From positions 122,041 through 186,040 of the forward strand of contig JAUMVJ010000003.1 in assembly GCA_030530215.1 (NCBI GenBank): DNA of 64,000 nt. Reading direction: 5' to 3'. Below, piece after piece: positions 49,495 to 57,938 of this stretch; within the stretch, counting starts at the first letter, position 1; every line of letters begins with the position of its first letter. Made by a program: the position numbers and the translations under genes. This stretch comes from Coriobacteriia bacterium. GTDB lineage: Bacteria > Actinomycetota > Coriobacteriia > Coriobacteriales > Eggerthellaceae. The notes under the pieces were generated by a model that saw only the letters and a list, made by a program, of their open reading frames with translations, had not been told where the DNA came from and did no database searches.

Positions 49495-50586
49495 ATGACT
49501 ACCACTTCTTTCAGCACCAAAAAGGTGCTCATGCTGTTTACCCTGATAGCCTTGGCAATTGGCTTGGCTGTTTCCTTGGGTGCACGCGAGGCGCAGGCGG
49601 CATCGGTATGGGTGCTCAACGTGAAGACGGCTTCCGGCCAAAAAGCTAGCACCACCAAGCAGGCCAAGCGCACGAACCTGAACAGCACGTCGTATACCAT
49701 CTACCCTAGCGGCGACACTTCGGGTCGCACCGACTTCAATGCTATCCATAACGTGATGAACAAATATTCCGGCTATGGCCAGAACTGGGACCATCGCAAC
49801 AAGAAGATCACGGTCAGGTTGATTTCGGGCAAGACCTACTACATCAACAAGACCCTGAAGCTCTACAACAACATCACCTTCATCGCCACCGGCGCCACGC
49901 TCAAGCAGGTGACTAACGGCAAGGGCATCTTCATCAACGCGTTGTACAAGGATTCCTCCGACAACGTTGGTTCCAAGCGCAGCATTGGCGGCTATAGCCG
50001 TGGTAAGAACTTCACCATCACGGGTGGTAAGTACGTGACCACGGGCAAGGCCGGCAGCACGAGTCGCAGCAAGAACGGCTGGCGCTATGGCTATAGCACC
50101 TTCTTGTTCATGCATTGCAAGACCATCCGCATCAAGGGCGTCACTATCACCAACAACTACAACGGCCACTCCATCGAGCTAGCGGGTTGCCGCAACGTGC
50201 GCGTGGAGTATTGCACCTTCAACGGTACCTATCGGGGCGACAGCACCAACGAGGTTATTCAGCTCGACACCACGAAGAACTCCAATTGCAGTCCTCAGGG
50301 CAAACCATGGGATGGCACCACCACGCGCACCACGCTTATCGATCACTGCACTTTCAATGTGCCCAATTGCCCTAAAGGCGTTGGCACCAACAATATGTCC
50401 AGCACGGGCTACTATCGCGTTAAGGTGACCAATTGCAAGTTCAAGGTGAAGAACTACGGTATTTCCTTCTATAAGGTCACCAAGGGCGGCGCATCGGGCA
50501 ACAAGTTCACGCGCGGCAAGGTGCTTATGCGCAGCTGTTCTTCGCAGGTGACTTTGGGCAAGGCTGAGAAGGCTCGCAAGGTTTAG
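49495..50586 (+). CDS. Secreted right-handed beta-helix protein (paralogue A)
   Basis: 363 aa. Signal peptide about 1-36 (LMLFTLIALAIGLAVSLGAREAQA). A pectate-lyase-like beta-helix: repeated N..I..C.F and NITFIATGATLKQV, FTITGGKYV, IRIKGVTITNN, VRVEYCTFNGTY, VKVTNCKFKVKN. A central GHSIELAGCRNVRVEYCTF ... EVIQLDT block, with His/Glu/Asp on one face, is shared with the 55748-57538 protein. Such folds act as polysaccharide lyases, hydrolases or epimerases. It lies inside the wall-polymer locus, so wall-glycan handling is a reasonable guess; the substrate is unknown. A terminator follows. Confidence 0.75.
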   Translation: MTTTSFSTKKVLMLFTLIALAIGLAVSLGAREAQAASVWVLNVKTASGQKASTTKQAKRTNLNSTSYTIYPSGDTSGRTDFNAIHNVMNKYSGYGQNWDHRNKKITVRLISGKTYYINKTLKLYNNITFIATGATLKQVTNGKGIFINALYKDSSDNVGSKRSIGGYSRGKNFTITGGKYVTTGKAGSTSRSKNGWRYGYSTFLFMHCKTIRIKGVTITNNYNGHSIELAGCRNVRVEYCTFNGTYRGDSTNEVIQLDTTKNSNCSPQGKPWDGTTTRTTLIDHCTFNVPNCPKGVGTNNMSSTGYYRVKVTNCKFKVKNYGISFYKVTKGGASGNKFTRGKVLMRSCSSQVTLGKAEKARKV

Positions 50587-50632
50587 GTTTCGATTCTTCG
50601 GGGACGCAGAGCCTCTTCCATATTCAACGATT

Positions 50633-50668
50633 AAGCGCCGGGAGATGTTTGCCCGGCGCTTGGTTTTT
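50633..50668 (+). terminator. Terminator after the first beta-helix gene
   Basis: Perfect 10-bp stem AAGCGCCGGG / CCCGGCGCTT, 9-base loop, then GGTTTTT. Confidence 0.88.
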
Positions 50669-50824
50669 GGCTTGGCTTTTGAAGAGGGGAAGGCCGCGAA
50701 GGGGTTTAGTTGCGCGCTGTGTCCGCCTTTTTCGGCAGCTTGCGTCCTGATCGCCGCTGAGAGTAAAGGGCTCGAAGAATCGTCCGCCCCCTCCTTATCC
50801 TGTTGAGTTTGGCTCGCCGTTCGC

Positions 50825-51997
50825 CTAAAGCTTGCTTACCGCGAGCTCGGCGATGCGGCTTGTGCAGCCGTACTCGATGCCTTTGAAGTAGCTGCGCGTA
50901 AGCGTGGAGAAGTCGTTCTCGCAGGATTCGCCGGCATGGTGGGCAAGTGCCAGGTCGAGCGCTGCCGAAAGTGCCGCGCCGGCGTTGGTGTGCGTGCTGT
51001 GCAAAGTGCGAAGGTCGATGTTCAAACCTGGCGACTTTTCGTATTGGTCGAGGTCAGGAACGTACAGCTCTACGGGGATACCCAAGAGCGCCGCTTCAAA
51101 AGCTACCGCGGAATAATCGCTGATCATGGCATCGCATACCGCCAGCAAATGGATGGTCGCGGTTTTGGGCACCACGTGTACGCAGGGATGCTCGCGCAGC
51201 AGAGCCTGGCTGAACTCATTGTTCAAAGGGTGCCCGGCGATGATCAGGTTCGCAGGAGCGCCCGCCGCTCTGCCGCGCGCCTCAAGCGCACTTGCTAGCT
51301 GCCCAAGGTTGTGGGTGAGCCAATTTTCGTCGTAGCCGGCCCCTTTGCGCAGGGTAGGCGCGTACAAGATCGTGGGCTTGCCGTTGCCAAGGAACTCGTT
51401 CTCGTTCAAGATTCGCCGCGCCCGGCGATTGCGATAGCAGTTCTTTCCCTGTTCAAGAAGGAAATCGATGCGCGGCAAACCGAGCGCCCAAACTTTGCTG
51501 GTGGGGTAGTCGAAGGCCAGGCCAAAAGCTTCTTTTGCTCCCGGGCCACCCGCGATCACATAATCGTAATTGCGATGCATACGCCCTGCTTCGGCCGATT
51601 CGCGGCTGCGCCCAGCGGGGGTGTCGAGGCACTGATAGCCGAACTTCTTTATGGCGCCCGGCGAATGCCACATTTGGATGACGGTGACGCCTTCGGGCTT
51701 GGCGGGGATGCTTACCGCAGGCACGTAGCCGTCGACGATGATGACCTTGCTGGTGCAGGCGACGATCAGCTGTTTCATGGTGCCGGCCACGAAGCCGAGG
51801 ACGTCCTTTGATTCAGGTTCGGTTAGGCACACGACCACCCGATCGGGGCCCAGGCGTTCCTCCAGCTCGGTGGCGAGCATGCGGTAATCCATGGACATCT
51901 TGGAGCTCTGACGTGAAAGCAGGGCCACGCGCGATTTGCAAGGCAGAAGATGCAGGATGCGCGCAAGCATCTGCAAGATGATGGCCATTAGCTTCAT
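50825..51997 (-). CDS. CDP-glycerol glycerophosphotransferase family protein (third copy)
   Basis: 390 aa, minus strand, ATG with SD AAAGGAG. N-terminal amphipathic/hydrophobic segment for membrane association (MAIILQMLARILHLL), then family motifs VTVIQMWHSPGAIKKFGYQ, YDYVIAGG, LGLPRIDFLL, PTILYAPTLRKGAG, LIIAGHPLN and CDAMISDYSAVAFEAALLGIPVELYVPDLDQY. More diverged than the two upstream copies and in the opposite orientation, divergent from the export genes across 100 bases. Could add a different linkage-unit or branch residue (inference). Confidence 0.85.
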   Translation of the reverse strand: MKLMAIILQMLARILHLLPCKSRVALLSRQSSKMSMDYRMLATELEERLGPDRVVVCLTEPESKDVLGFVAGTMKQLIVACTSKVIIVDGYVPAVSIPAKPEGVTVIQMWHSPGAIKKFGYQCLDTPAGRSRESAEAGRMHRNYDYVIAGGPGAKEAFGLAFDYPTSKVWALGLPRIDFLLEQGKNCYRNRRARRILNENEFLGNGKPTILYAPTLRKGAGYDENWLTHNLGQLASALEARGRAAGAPANLIIAGHPLNNEFSQALLREHPCVHVVPKTATIHLLAVCDAMISDYSAVAFEAALLGIPVELYVPDLDQYEKSPGLNIDLRTLHSTHTNAGAALSAALDLALAHHAGESCENDFSTLTRSYFKGIEYGCTSRIAELAVSKL

Positions 51998-52052
51998 TGC
52001 GAGGGCTCCTTTGTAGAATCTATGCTTCAGACATAGTAACGGTTAGCTGGGC

Positions 52053-52058
52053 TATAAT
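52053..52058 (+). promoter_or_regulatory. -10 element of the export/tagO operon
   Basis: Perfect TATAAT, 40 bases before the TTG start of the permease gene. The -35 is weak (CAGACA at a 19-base distance). Confidence 0.5.
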
Positions 52059-52097
52059 TCAAAGACTGTACTAATACCCGAAAGGCTTGGAGTCTTC

Positions 52098-52910
52098 TTG
52101 ATAGATTCTTTGAAACAGATAGTTGGCGATGTTTGGGGCTGGCGCAAGCAGGTTACCAAGCTGGCCGTCTTTGATTTGAAGAAACAGGTTGCACGTACGG
52201 CTTTCGGTCCGTTTTGGCTGTTCGCAAAGCGAATCGTGTACGTGTTGGTTTTTTGGTTTGCCCTTGAAATCGGTTTGAAGGGCGGCAAAGACATCGGAGG
52301 TTCGGGCGCCTATCTGGTGTGGCTTGCCTCCGGCGTCTTCGTGTGGACCTTCATGTCGAGCATCCTGAGCACAGGCTCGGCGATATTCAACAAGTACTCG
52401 TACCTGGTAACCAAGATCAAGTTCCCTTTGCCGGCGATTCCTGCCATTTACATCGTTTCCGAGGCCATCATTTTCCTAGGATTGCTGGTTATTCTTGCGG
52501 TTACCTGCTTGGTGTTTGGCGAAATGCCCACGATTCATCTTATTCAGGTGCCTTTCGCCATTGTGTTGTTGATGGTGTTTTGGTATATGTTCAGCTTGTT
52601 CGCAAGCATGCTCGGTGCCCTGAGCAAAGACTTTCACAATCTCATCACCACTTGCTCACAGCCCTTGTTCTGGCTTTCGGGCATTATCTTCGACATCACG
52701 CAGATTCATATTTTCGCGGTGCAGGTGTTTGCGGTCCTTAACCCCGTGACCTTCTTTGCCACCGTCATGCGCGACGCCATTTACTATCACACCTGGATTT
52801 GGGAAACGCCGAAGTACTGCATCGGTTTTGCATTCGTGTTCCTGTTCCAGTTCGTGTTGACCCTGATCGTGTACAAGCGAGCCCAAACGGAGGTGCGCGA
52901 TGAGCTCTAA
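52098..52910 (+). CDS. ABC polymer exporter permease (TagG-like)
   Basis: 270 aa ABC-2 type permease with about six TM helices, of the teichoic-acid/O-antigen export type: amphipathic start, then ARTAFGPFWLFAKRIVYVLVFWFALEIGL, and NPVTFFATVMRDAIYY near the end. TTG start at 52098, supported by GGAGT seven bases before; no ATG/GTG alternative nearby. The stop overlaps the ATPase gene by 11 bases. Exports the lipid-linked polymer across the membrane with the next gene product. Confidence 0.87.
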   Translation: MIDSLKQIVGDVWGWRKQVTKLAVFDLKKQVARTAFGPFWLFAKRIVYVLVFWFALEIGLKGGKDIGGSGAYLVWLASGVFVWTFMSSILSTGSAIFNKYSYLVTKIKFPLPAIPAIYIVSEAIIFLGLLVILAVTCLVFGEMPTIHLIQVPFAIVLLMVFWYMFSLFASMLGALSKDFHNLITTCSQPLFWLSGIIFDITQIHIFAVQVFAVLNPVTFFATVMRDAIYYHTWIWETPKYCIGFAFVFLFQFVLTLIVYKRAQTEVRDEL

Positions 52911-54588
52911 TGCCCCCGAAATCTCCTCCCAGTCGCTTGCCGGCGCGCACATCAGCACGCTCTACGACGAGCCCATCGCGGCCCGCGCTTGCGGCGCGGT
53001 TGACGGCAAGCAATACCTCAACAACGAGGTGGCCCTTGAGCATTCCCTGGCGCGCGGCGTAAAGGCTATTGAGGTAGATGTTTCGCTGACCGCCGACAAC
53101 AAGGTGGTTTGCAGCTACGGCTGGTTTGCCAACGCGCGCAAGATCCTAGGCCTTAATTGGGATCCGGCTCAGGGCCCCATGACCGAGGCTGTGTTCTTGA
53201 AGCAGAAGGTCCACGGACAAGCCCCGATGACCTTCGAAACCTTGTATCGTCATATGAAGGCCAACCCCGACGTGTGGTGGATGCTCGACTTCGGTAAGCT
53301 CGGCAAGGAAAACGCGACCCATTTGGCAACCGCTGTGGTCGAGGGTCTGCATAAGGACAAAGATCTGCTTTCCCGCCTGCTTATCCAGGTGCGCAACGCC
53401 TCGATGTATCGCGGTGTCGATCGCGCTTTCCACTTCTCGCATTACCAGATAATGATGTGGCCGCGTGAGCGCATCGACGGCATCGGTCGCTTGATCACTT
53501 ACTGCGCCGATTACAACATCGAGGGTTTGGCCATCGAGGCTTCGCAGTGCACCAAGGAAATCGTCGAGATGGTGCGCAAGGCCGGCCTGAAGCTGCAGTG
53601 TTTCGCGCTTGACGACGCCGAGCGCGCCAACGAGCTTTTGAGCTACGGTGTCAACTCCGTTTGCTCCTTCGAGCTTGCGCCTTCGGATATCACCCCCGTG
53701 CCCGACCCCTTCGCCGACCTTACCGAGGAGCAGCGTTGGGAGCACCTTAACAAGCTGCGCTCCACCATTGGTAAGGAGCGCTTGGCCCAGCGCAAGACGG
53801 CGATCTCCGACGAGGTGGTTGTTGAATTCGACCACGTGTATAAAAGCTACAACCTGTACAAGTCCGACCGAGAACGCCTGCTCTCCCTTTTCTGGAGCAA
53901 GAAGAAGCGCGAGGGCATCACGCGCATCGATGCCAACAACGACCTCTCCTTCCAGATTCGTCGCGGTGAAGGTGTGGCCTTCTTGGGTCATAACGGTGCT
54001 GGTAAATCCACCGCGCTTAAGATGATCACAGGCGTTTTGTTCCCCAATCAGGGTACGGTTACTGTGAATGGCGAGGTCAGTGCCTTGCTGGAGCTGCGTG
54101 CCGGCTTCAATTCCAACCTCACCGGTCGCGAGAACATCTACATGCGCGGCTATGCCATGGGCTTAACCGAAGAGCAGATCAAACTCATGGAGCCCAAAGT
54201 CGTCGAGTTCGCCGATTTGGGCCGCTATATCGACCAGCCCCTGCGCAACTACTCGAGCGGCATGAAGGCGCGCCTTGGTTTTGGCTTTGCCGTTTCGACC
54301 GACCCCGAGATCCTGGTTGTCGACGAGGCCTTGTCGGTTGGCGATAAGAAGTTCAAGCAGAAGTGCATGCAGCGCATCCGTCAGATCATGGCCGACAACG
54401 ACGTTACCGTTTTGTTCGTCACGCACAGCTCTACGGCGGCGCGCGAGTTCTGCTCGCGTGGCATCGTGCTCGACCATGGCACCAAGATGTTCGACGGTAC
54501 CATCAACGAAGCTATTGCGTTCTACGAGGCGTCGCAGGGTCTTCTTGCCGAGGGCGCCAAAGAGTCCGTCAAGGGCGAAGGCAAGTAG
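52900..54588 (+). CDS. TagH-like ABC ATPase fused to an N-terminal GDPD-like pseudoenzyme domain
   Basis: 562 aa. The C-terminal half (about 308-545) is a teichoic-acid/O-antigen exporter ATPase: Walker A GHNGAGKST near 364, LLELRAGFNSNLTGRENI (TagH/Wzt type), signature YSSGMKARLGF, Walker B ILVVDEALSVGD, H-loop VTHSS. The N-terminal ~280 residues resemble the glycerophosphodiester phosphodiesterase/PI-PLC-like TIM barrel: ARACGAVDGKQYLNNEVALEHSLARG, then IEVDVSLTADNKVV (Glu58, Asp60 kept). The usual first catalytic His (AHxGG) is Arg29 and the second (HD before W) is Tyr73-Gly74, so catalysis is doubtful; the fold may bind glycerophosphate polymer. No TM, so the domain is cytoplasmic, where it would meet the polymer before export (inference). 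Confidence 0.85.
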   Translation: MSSNAPEISSQSLAGAHISTLYDEPIAARACGAVDGKQYLNNEVALEHSLARGVKAIEVDVSLTADNKVVCSYGWFANARKILGLNWDPAQGPMTEAVFLKQKVHGQAPMTFETLYRHMKANPDVWWMLDFGKLGKENATHLATAVVEGLHKDKDLLSRLLIQVRNASMYRGVDRAFHFSHYQIMMWPRERIDGIGRLITYCADYNIEGLAIEASQCTKEIVEMVRKAGLKLQCFALDDAERANELLSYGVNSVCSFELAPSDITPVPDPFADLTEEQRWEHLNKLRSTIGKERLAQRKTAISDEVVVEFDHVYKSYNLYKSDRERLLSLFWSKKKREGITRIDANNDLSFQIRRGEGVAFLGHNGAGKSTALKMITGVLFPNQGTVTVNGEVSALLELRAGFNSNLTGRENIYMRGYAMGLTEEQIKLMEPKVVEFADLGRYIDQPLRNYSSGMKARLGFGFAVSTDPEILVVDEALSVGDKKFKQKCMQRIRQIMADNDVTVLFVTHSSTAAREFCSRGIVLDHGTKMFDGTINEAIAFYEASQGLLAEGAKESVKGEGK

Positions 54589-54600
54589 TTCGGTACTTCT

Positions 54601-55755
54601 ATGGTTTGGATCGAGTGGGCAATTCTTTTTTTGGTGGCCGTTTTGGCGACCTTGCTTTTGGTGCCCTGCGTGTCAGATTTGGCCCGCAAGGTCGATGCGG
54701 TCGACTACCCGAGCGCTCGCCGCGTTAACAAAAAGCCCATTCCGCGCCTTGGCGGCGTTGCCATGGTCGGCGCCATGCTTATCGCCCTTATGGTCTACGT
54801 GCTCGGCGTGTACGTGCTCGGCTGGCACAACGACTTTTTGAAATTCCGCAACGAATGGAACGTCAACATGATCGGTGTTGCCGTGGGCGTTGGTGCTATT
54901 TTCGTCGTCGGCGTGGTGGACGACATCGTCGAGCTCAAACCGAAGCCTAAGCTCGCGGGTCAGATCATCGCCGCCTGCATCGTGGCGGCATCGGGCTTGC
55001 TTTTATCGAGCTTCCACAACCCGCTTCCTGGTGGCGGTTACGTCGAGCTTGGCTGGTTAAGCTACCCCATCACGGTGTTCTACCTGGTGGCTTTTGCCAA
55101 CGTCATCAACCTGATCGACGGTTTGGATGGCCTTGCGGCAGGCATTACCTCCATCTCGGCCATTACCATTTTCGTTCTGTGTGTGGTAACCAACGCGCTT
55201 GCCGCGGCCATGCTTTCGGTCATCTTGCTGGGCGCTTGCGTCGGTTTTTTGCGCTTCAACTTTCACCCTGCGAGTATTTTCATGGGCGACTCCGGCGCTT
55301 TGACGCTTGGCTTTATGCTTGGCATCATTTCGCTTTTTGGCAGTGCGCGTACCGCCATGCTCGTCTCGCTTTTGGTGCCGGTTTTGGCTGCGGGCGTGCC
55401 CATCATGGATACCGCCATTGCAATCATTCGCCGCAAGCGCGCGCATCGCCCCATCGGCGAGGCCGATAAGGGCCATATCCATCATCGTCTCATGCAGGCC
55501 GGCTACAGCCAACGGGTGACCGTTCTCATAATGTGGGCCTGGACTGCGGCTTTGGCTATTTGCGCGCTCGTTATGATGGAATTCGACGGACCTGTGCGCA
55601 TTTTCGCCTTCGTTGTGGTGGCCGGCCTGACCATCTTCGGCATCATCAAGCTTAAGCTGCTGCAACCGGCGCTCATGCACCATTACGCTCCTCGCGCGCG
55701 GCGCCCTCATTTGCCGCGCCTGCATAAAGCCAAGGAAGAAGACAAAGATGAATAA
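54601..55755 (+). CDS. Undecaprenyl-phosphate sugar-1-phosphate transferase (TagO/WecA family)
   Basis: 384 aa, about 11 TM helices. Starts wall-glycopolymer synthesis by moving GlcNAc-1-P (or similar) from UDP-sugar to undecaprenyl phosphate. Motifs: VDYPSARRVNKKPIPRLGG, VGVVDDIVELKPKPKL (Asp pair), NVINLIDGLDGLAAG, FNFHPASIFMGDSGALTLGF and the C-terminal-loop His motif KGHIHHRLM. 12 bases after the ATPase gene. Its last codons overlap the start of the beta-helix gene by 8 bases. Confidence 0.93.
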   Translation: MVWIEWAILFLVAVLATLLLVPCVSDLARKVDAVDYPSARRVNKKPIPRLGGVAMVGAMLIALMVYVLGVYVLGWHNDFLKFRNEWNVNMIGVAVGVGAIFVVGVVDDIVELKPKPKLAGQIIAACIVAASGLLLSSFHNPLPGGGYVELGWLSYPITVFYLVAFANVINLIDGLDGLAAGITSISAITIFVLCVVTNALAAAMLSVILLGACVGFLRFNFHPASIFMGDSGALTLGFMLGIISLFGSARTAMLVSLLVPVLAAGVPIMDTAIAIIRRKRAHRPIGEADKGHIHHRLMQAGYSQRVTVLIMWAWTAALAICALVMMEFDGPVRIFAFVVVAGLTIFGIIKLKLLQPALMHHYAPRARRPHLPRLHKAKEEDKDE

Positions 55756-57538
55756 GCTGTTCGCTTCAAATAAAACCACGCATGTTACGAAGGGGCGCCT
55801 TGCCGTTGCGGTGGCTCTCGTTCTTCTTTGTGCGCTTTACTTCTTCGCTTGCGTTGCGCCTGTGTCGGCCTATGCAGAAGAGTATGTGGTAACACAGGAT
55901 AGCTTTGACAATTATGAATATAAGGGCGTCAAAGGCTCCAGTGAAAGCGGCAACGACATTTGGGCTAAGTTGAAGAAGGCGCAGGATGCTTCTTCCGATG
56001 AGTTGACGGTTGTTGTGGTGAAAAAGGGCACATACGTCATTAAGCGCAGTCTTCAGATGTATTCAAATACCAAGCTTATCCTGGAAGATGGCGTGACGCT
56101 CGTTCGTCCTGATGGAAACAGGTCAGACGGCGATCCCTATGTCAACTATGGCCTTATTTACAATCATGGTTCTTTGCCCAAGGCCGTAAAGCAGAAACTC
56201 CAGGATCAAGGAATTAGCGACCCTACTTGGCATAACGTCGGCGGTTACAACCTGTCCAACAACATCACCATCGAAGGTCATGGCTCCGCCACAATCGATG
56301 GTGGCAACATTGCAGCTGCAACCGATACTGGTGACCTGGTGCGCTTCGATCATGCTCAGAACATCACGGTGACGGGCGTCACTTTCAAAAACGTGTACGG
56401 TGCGCACCATCTTGAATTCGTCGGGGTTAAGAACGGCACTATTTCCGGATGTTCTTTTACGGGCTTCCGCCGCCTGAAAGGCCACGAGAAAGACCGCGAT
56501 TATGGTCGCGAGTGTGTTCAGCTCGATTCGTGCTGGGCTGATAACACCAGTAAGCTGTCCGATCCCAGCAAGGCGAGCGACAAGTGGGCAAGCGGAACCT
56601 TAGTCGATGGCACCAACTGCCAGAACATTACCGTGAACGGCTGCAAGTTCTATAATATCGCCAGCGCGCTCGGTCAGCATCATTGGAGCAGCGATTCGCG
56701 CTACAAGAACTCAAGCAACATCAAGATAACCAACAACACCATCACGGGCGGTATGTCTGACAAGTTGTTGCGCCATGGTATCAATATCGGCGGCTTGGAT
56801 AACGTCACGGTAACGGGTAATACCATCACCGGTTATTTCCAGCGCGGTATCCATGTATTCCATGCCAAAAACACCGTTATCAAAAACAATACTCTGAACG
56901 GCTGTTACGCGGGCGTTTACGTGCGTGAGGCCGCCACCTCGGCTGTGATCGAGAAGAACACCATAAAGAACTCGGCCTATGGTGCCGTTTGCGCCACCTC
57001 AAGCGCAAAGCTCTCGTCGCTGAGTCACAACATCATCTCTGGCTCAAAGAAGTACGGCATTTACGTAACTGCCACCTCGGTCGGTTCTATTGCAAACAAC
57101 AGCGTTTCTTCTGCCAAAAAGTACGGCCTTTACATCAAGGGCAAGGTTTCAAACATCGCCGGCAACCGCATCACCTCGCCTGGCGTGGGTATCGCGATCG
57201 CCTCTTCTTCTACAAGCTCTATCAGCGGGAACGCCATCACCTCGCCTGGCAGCTACGGCATCCTTACCTCGGGCAGCGCTAAGGTGGCTTCCATTTCCAA
57301 AAACATCGTAAGCAAGGCCAAGAAGGCGGGCATCTGCACCAGCGGTAAGTCCAAAGTGACCACTATCTCCAAGAACAAGATCACCAAAGCCAAGAAGTAC
57401 GGCATTTACTTGGGCAGCAAGGCCAACAAAGCCAAGGTGAAGAAGAACACCGTGCAGGTGCACAAGAAGAAAAACAGCATCAAAAAGGCCAAAAAGGTGA
57501 AGGCCAAGCTTTCCGGCAACAAAGTGAAGAAGTGGTAG
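55748..57538 (+). CDS. Secreted right-handed beta-helix protein (paralogue B), coupled to tagO
   Basis: 596 aa. Signal peptide about 18-44 (AVALVLLCALYFFACVAPVSAYA). Long parallel beta-helix: NLSNNITIEGHGSATIDGGNI, ITVTGVTFKNVYGAHHLEFVG, GTISGCSFTG, IKITNNTITGG, VTVTGNTITGY, then many ~22-residue coils of the form KKYGIYV...I.NN.I. The HHLEFVGVKNGTISGCSFTG ... ECVQLDS block matches paralogue A. The C-terminal ~60 residues are extremely Lys-rich (KKVKAKLSGNKVKKW), likely binding anionic wall polymer. SD AAGGAAGAAG is inside tagO. Candidate glycan lyase, hydrolase or epimerase (inference). Confidence 0.78.
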   Translation: MNKLFASNKTTHVTKGRLAVAVALVLLCALYFFACVAPVSAYAEEYVVTQDSFDNYEYKGVKGSSESGNDIWAKLKKAQDASSDELTVVVVKKGTYVIKRSLQMYSNTKLILEDGVTLVRPDGNRSDGDPYVNYGLIYNHGSLPKAVKQKLQDQGISDPTWHNVGGYNLSNNITIEGHGSATIDGGNIAAATDTGDLVRFDHAQNITVTGVTFKNVYGAHHLEFVGVKNGTISGCSFTGFRRLKGHEKDRDYGRECVQLDSCWADNTSKLSDPSKASDKWASGTLVDGTNCQNITVNGCKFYNIASALGQHHWSSDSRYKNSSNIKITNNTITGGMSDKLLRHGINIGGLDNVTVTGNTITGYFQRGIHVFHAKNTVIKNNTLNGCYAGVYVREAATSAVIEKNTIKNSAYGAVCATSSAKLSSLSHNIISGSKKYGIYVTATSVGSIANNSVSSAKKYGLYIKGKVSNIAGNRITSPGVGIAIASSSTSSISGNAITSPGSYGILTSGSAKVASISKNIVSKAKKAGICTSGKSKVTTISKNKITKAKKYGIYLGSKANKAKVKKNTVQVHKKKNSIKKAKKVKAKLSGNKVKKW

Positions 57539-57671
57539 CAGCCGAATAGAACCAAGCGTTCCATGCCATCGTGCGCCGGCATCAGTTCGTGCCGGCAGCA
57601 ACTTGTATCGGCATCAAATCGCGGCAGGCTTGCGCCGCCGCATAATTCCATCTCTTCAACATAAAAATTCA

Positions 57672-57700
57672 TTGCAAGCGCCGTATGTGCGGCGTAAAAT
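57672..57700 (+). promoter_or_regulatory. Promoter of the rplM-rpsI operon
   Basis: TTGCAA (57672-57677), 17-base spacer, TAAAAT (57695-57700). Gives a leader of about 230 bases. Confidence 0.75.
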
Positions 57701-57887
57701 ATCCTAGTCTGCTTTCAAGAGCCCCGTAACCGCCAATCGGTGCGGACCCCAGCAAAGCATGCCGGTCAAAAGCCCTGCGCAAAGTCCAGTCCGCGCAGCA
57801 AGCTCAAGCCTGGCAGGTGGCCCTGGCGCAGCGGCGTAGGAAACCGCGATTCCGCAGTGAGAAGCAACTTTTGAGAAAAGACACAGT

Positions 57888-57916
57888 GAGCGTCCATTAG
57901 CTTCAACCGGACGCTC
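57888..57916 (+). promoter_or_regulatory. rplM leader hairpin (candidate ribosomal-protein autoregulation site)
   Basis: Perfect 8-bp stem GAGCGTCC / GGACGCTC with a 13-base loop, 10 bases before the GGAGGA of rplM. L13 leaders are known autoregulatory elements in several bacterial groups; whether this one matches a described class is not shown. Confidence 0.5.
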
Positions 57917-57938
57917 AAGTAACTAGTGGAGGATTTAC

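Larger units (their letters stand above)
57539..57938 (+). other. Intergenic region with promoter and long leader of rplM
   Basis: 400 bases. First a GCCGGCA/TGCCGGC hairpin (57575-57596) without T-run after the beta-helix gene, then a good promoter (57672-57700), then a leader of ~230 bases ending in the 57888-57916 hairpin and SD. No small gene is apparent. Confidence 0.6.
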
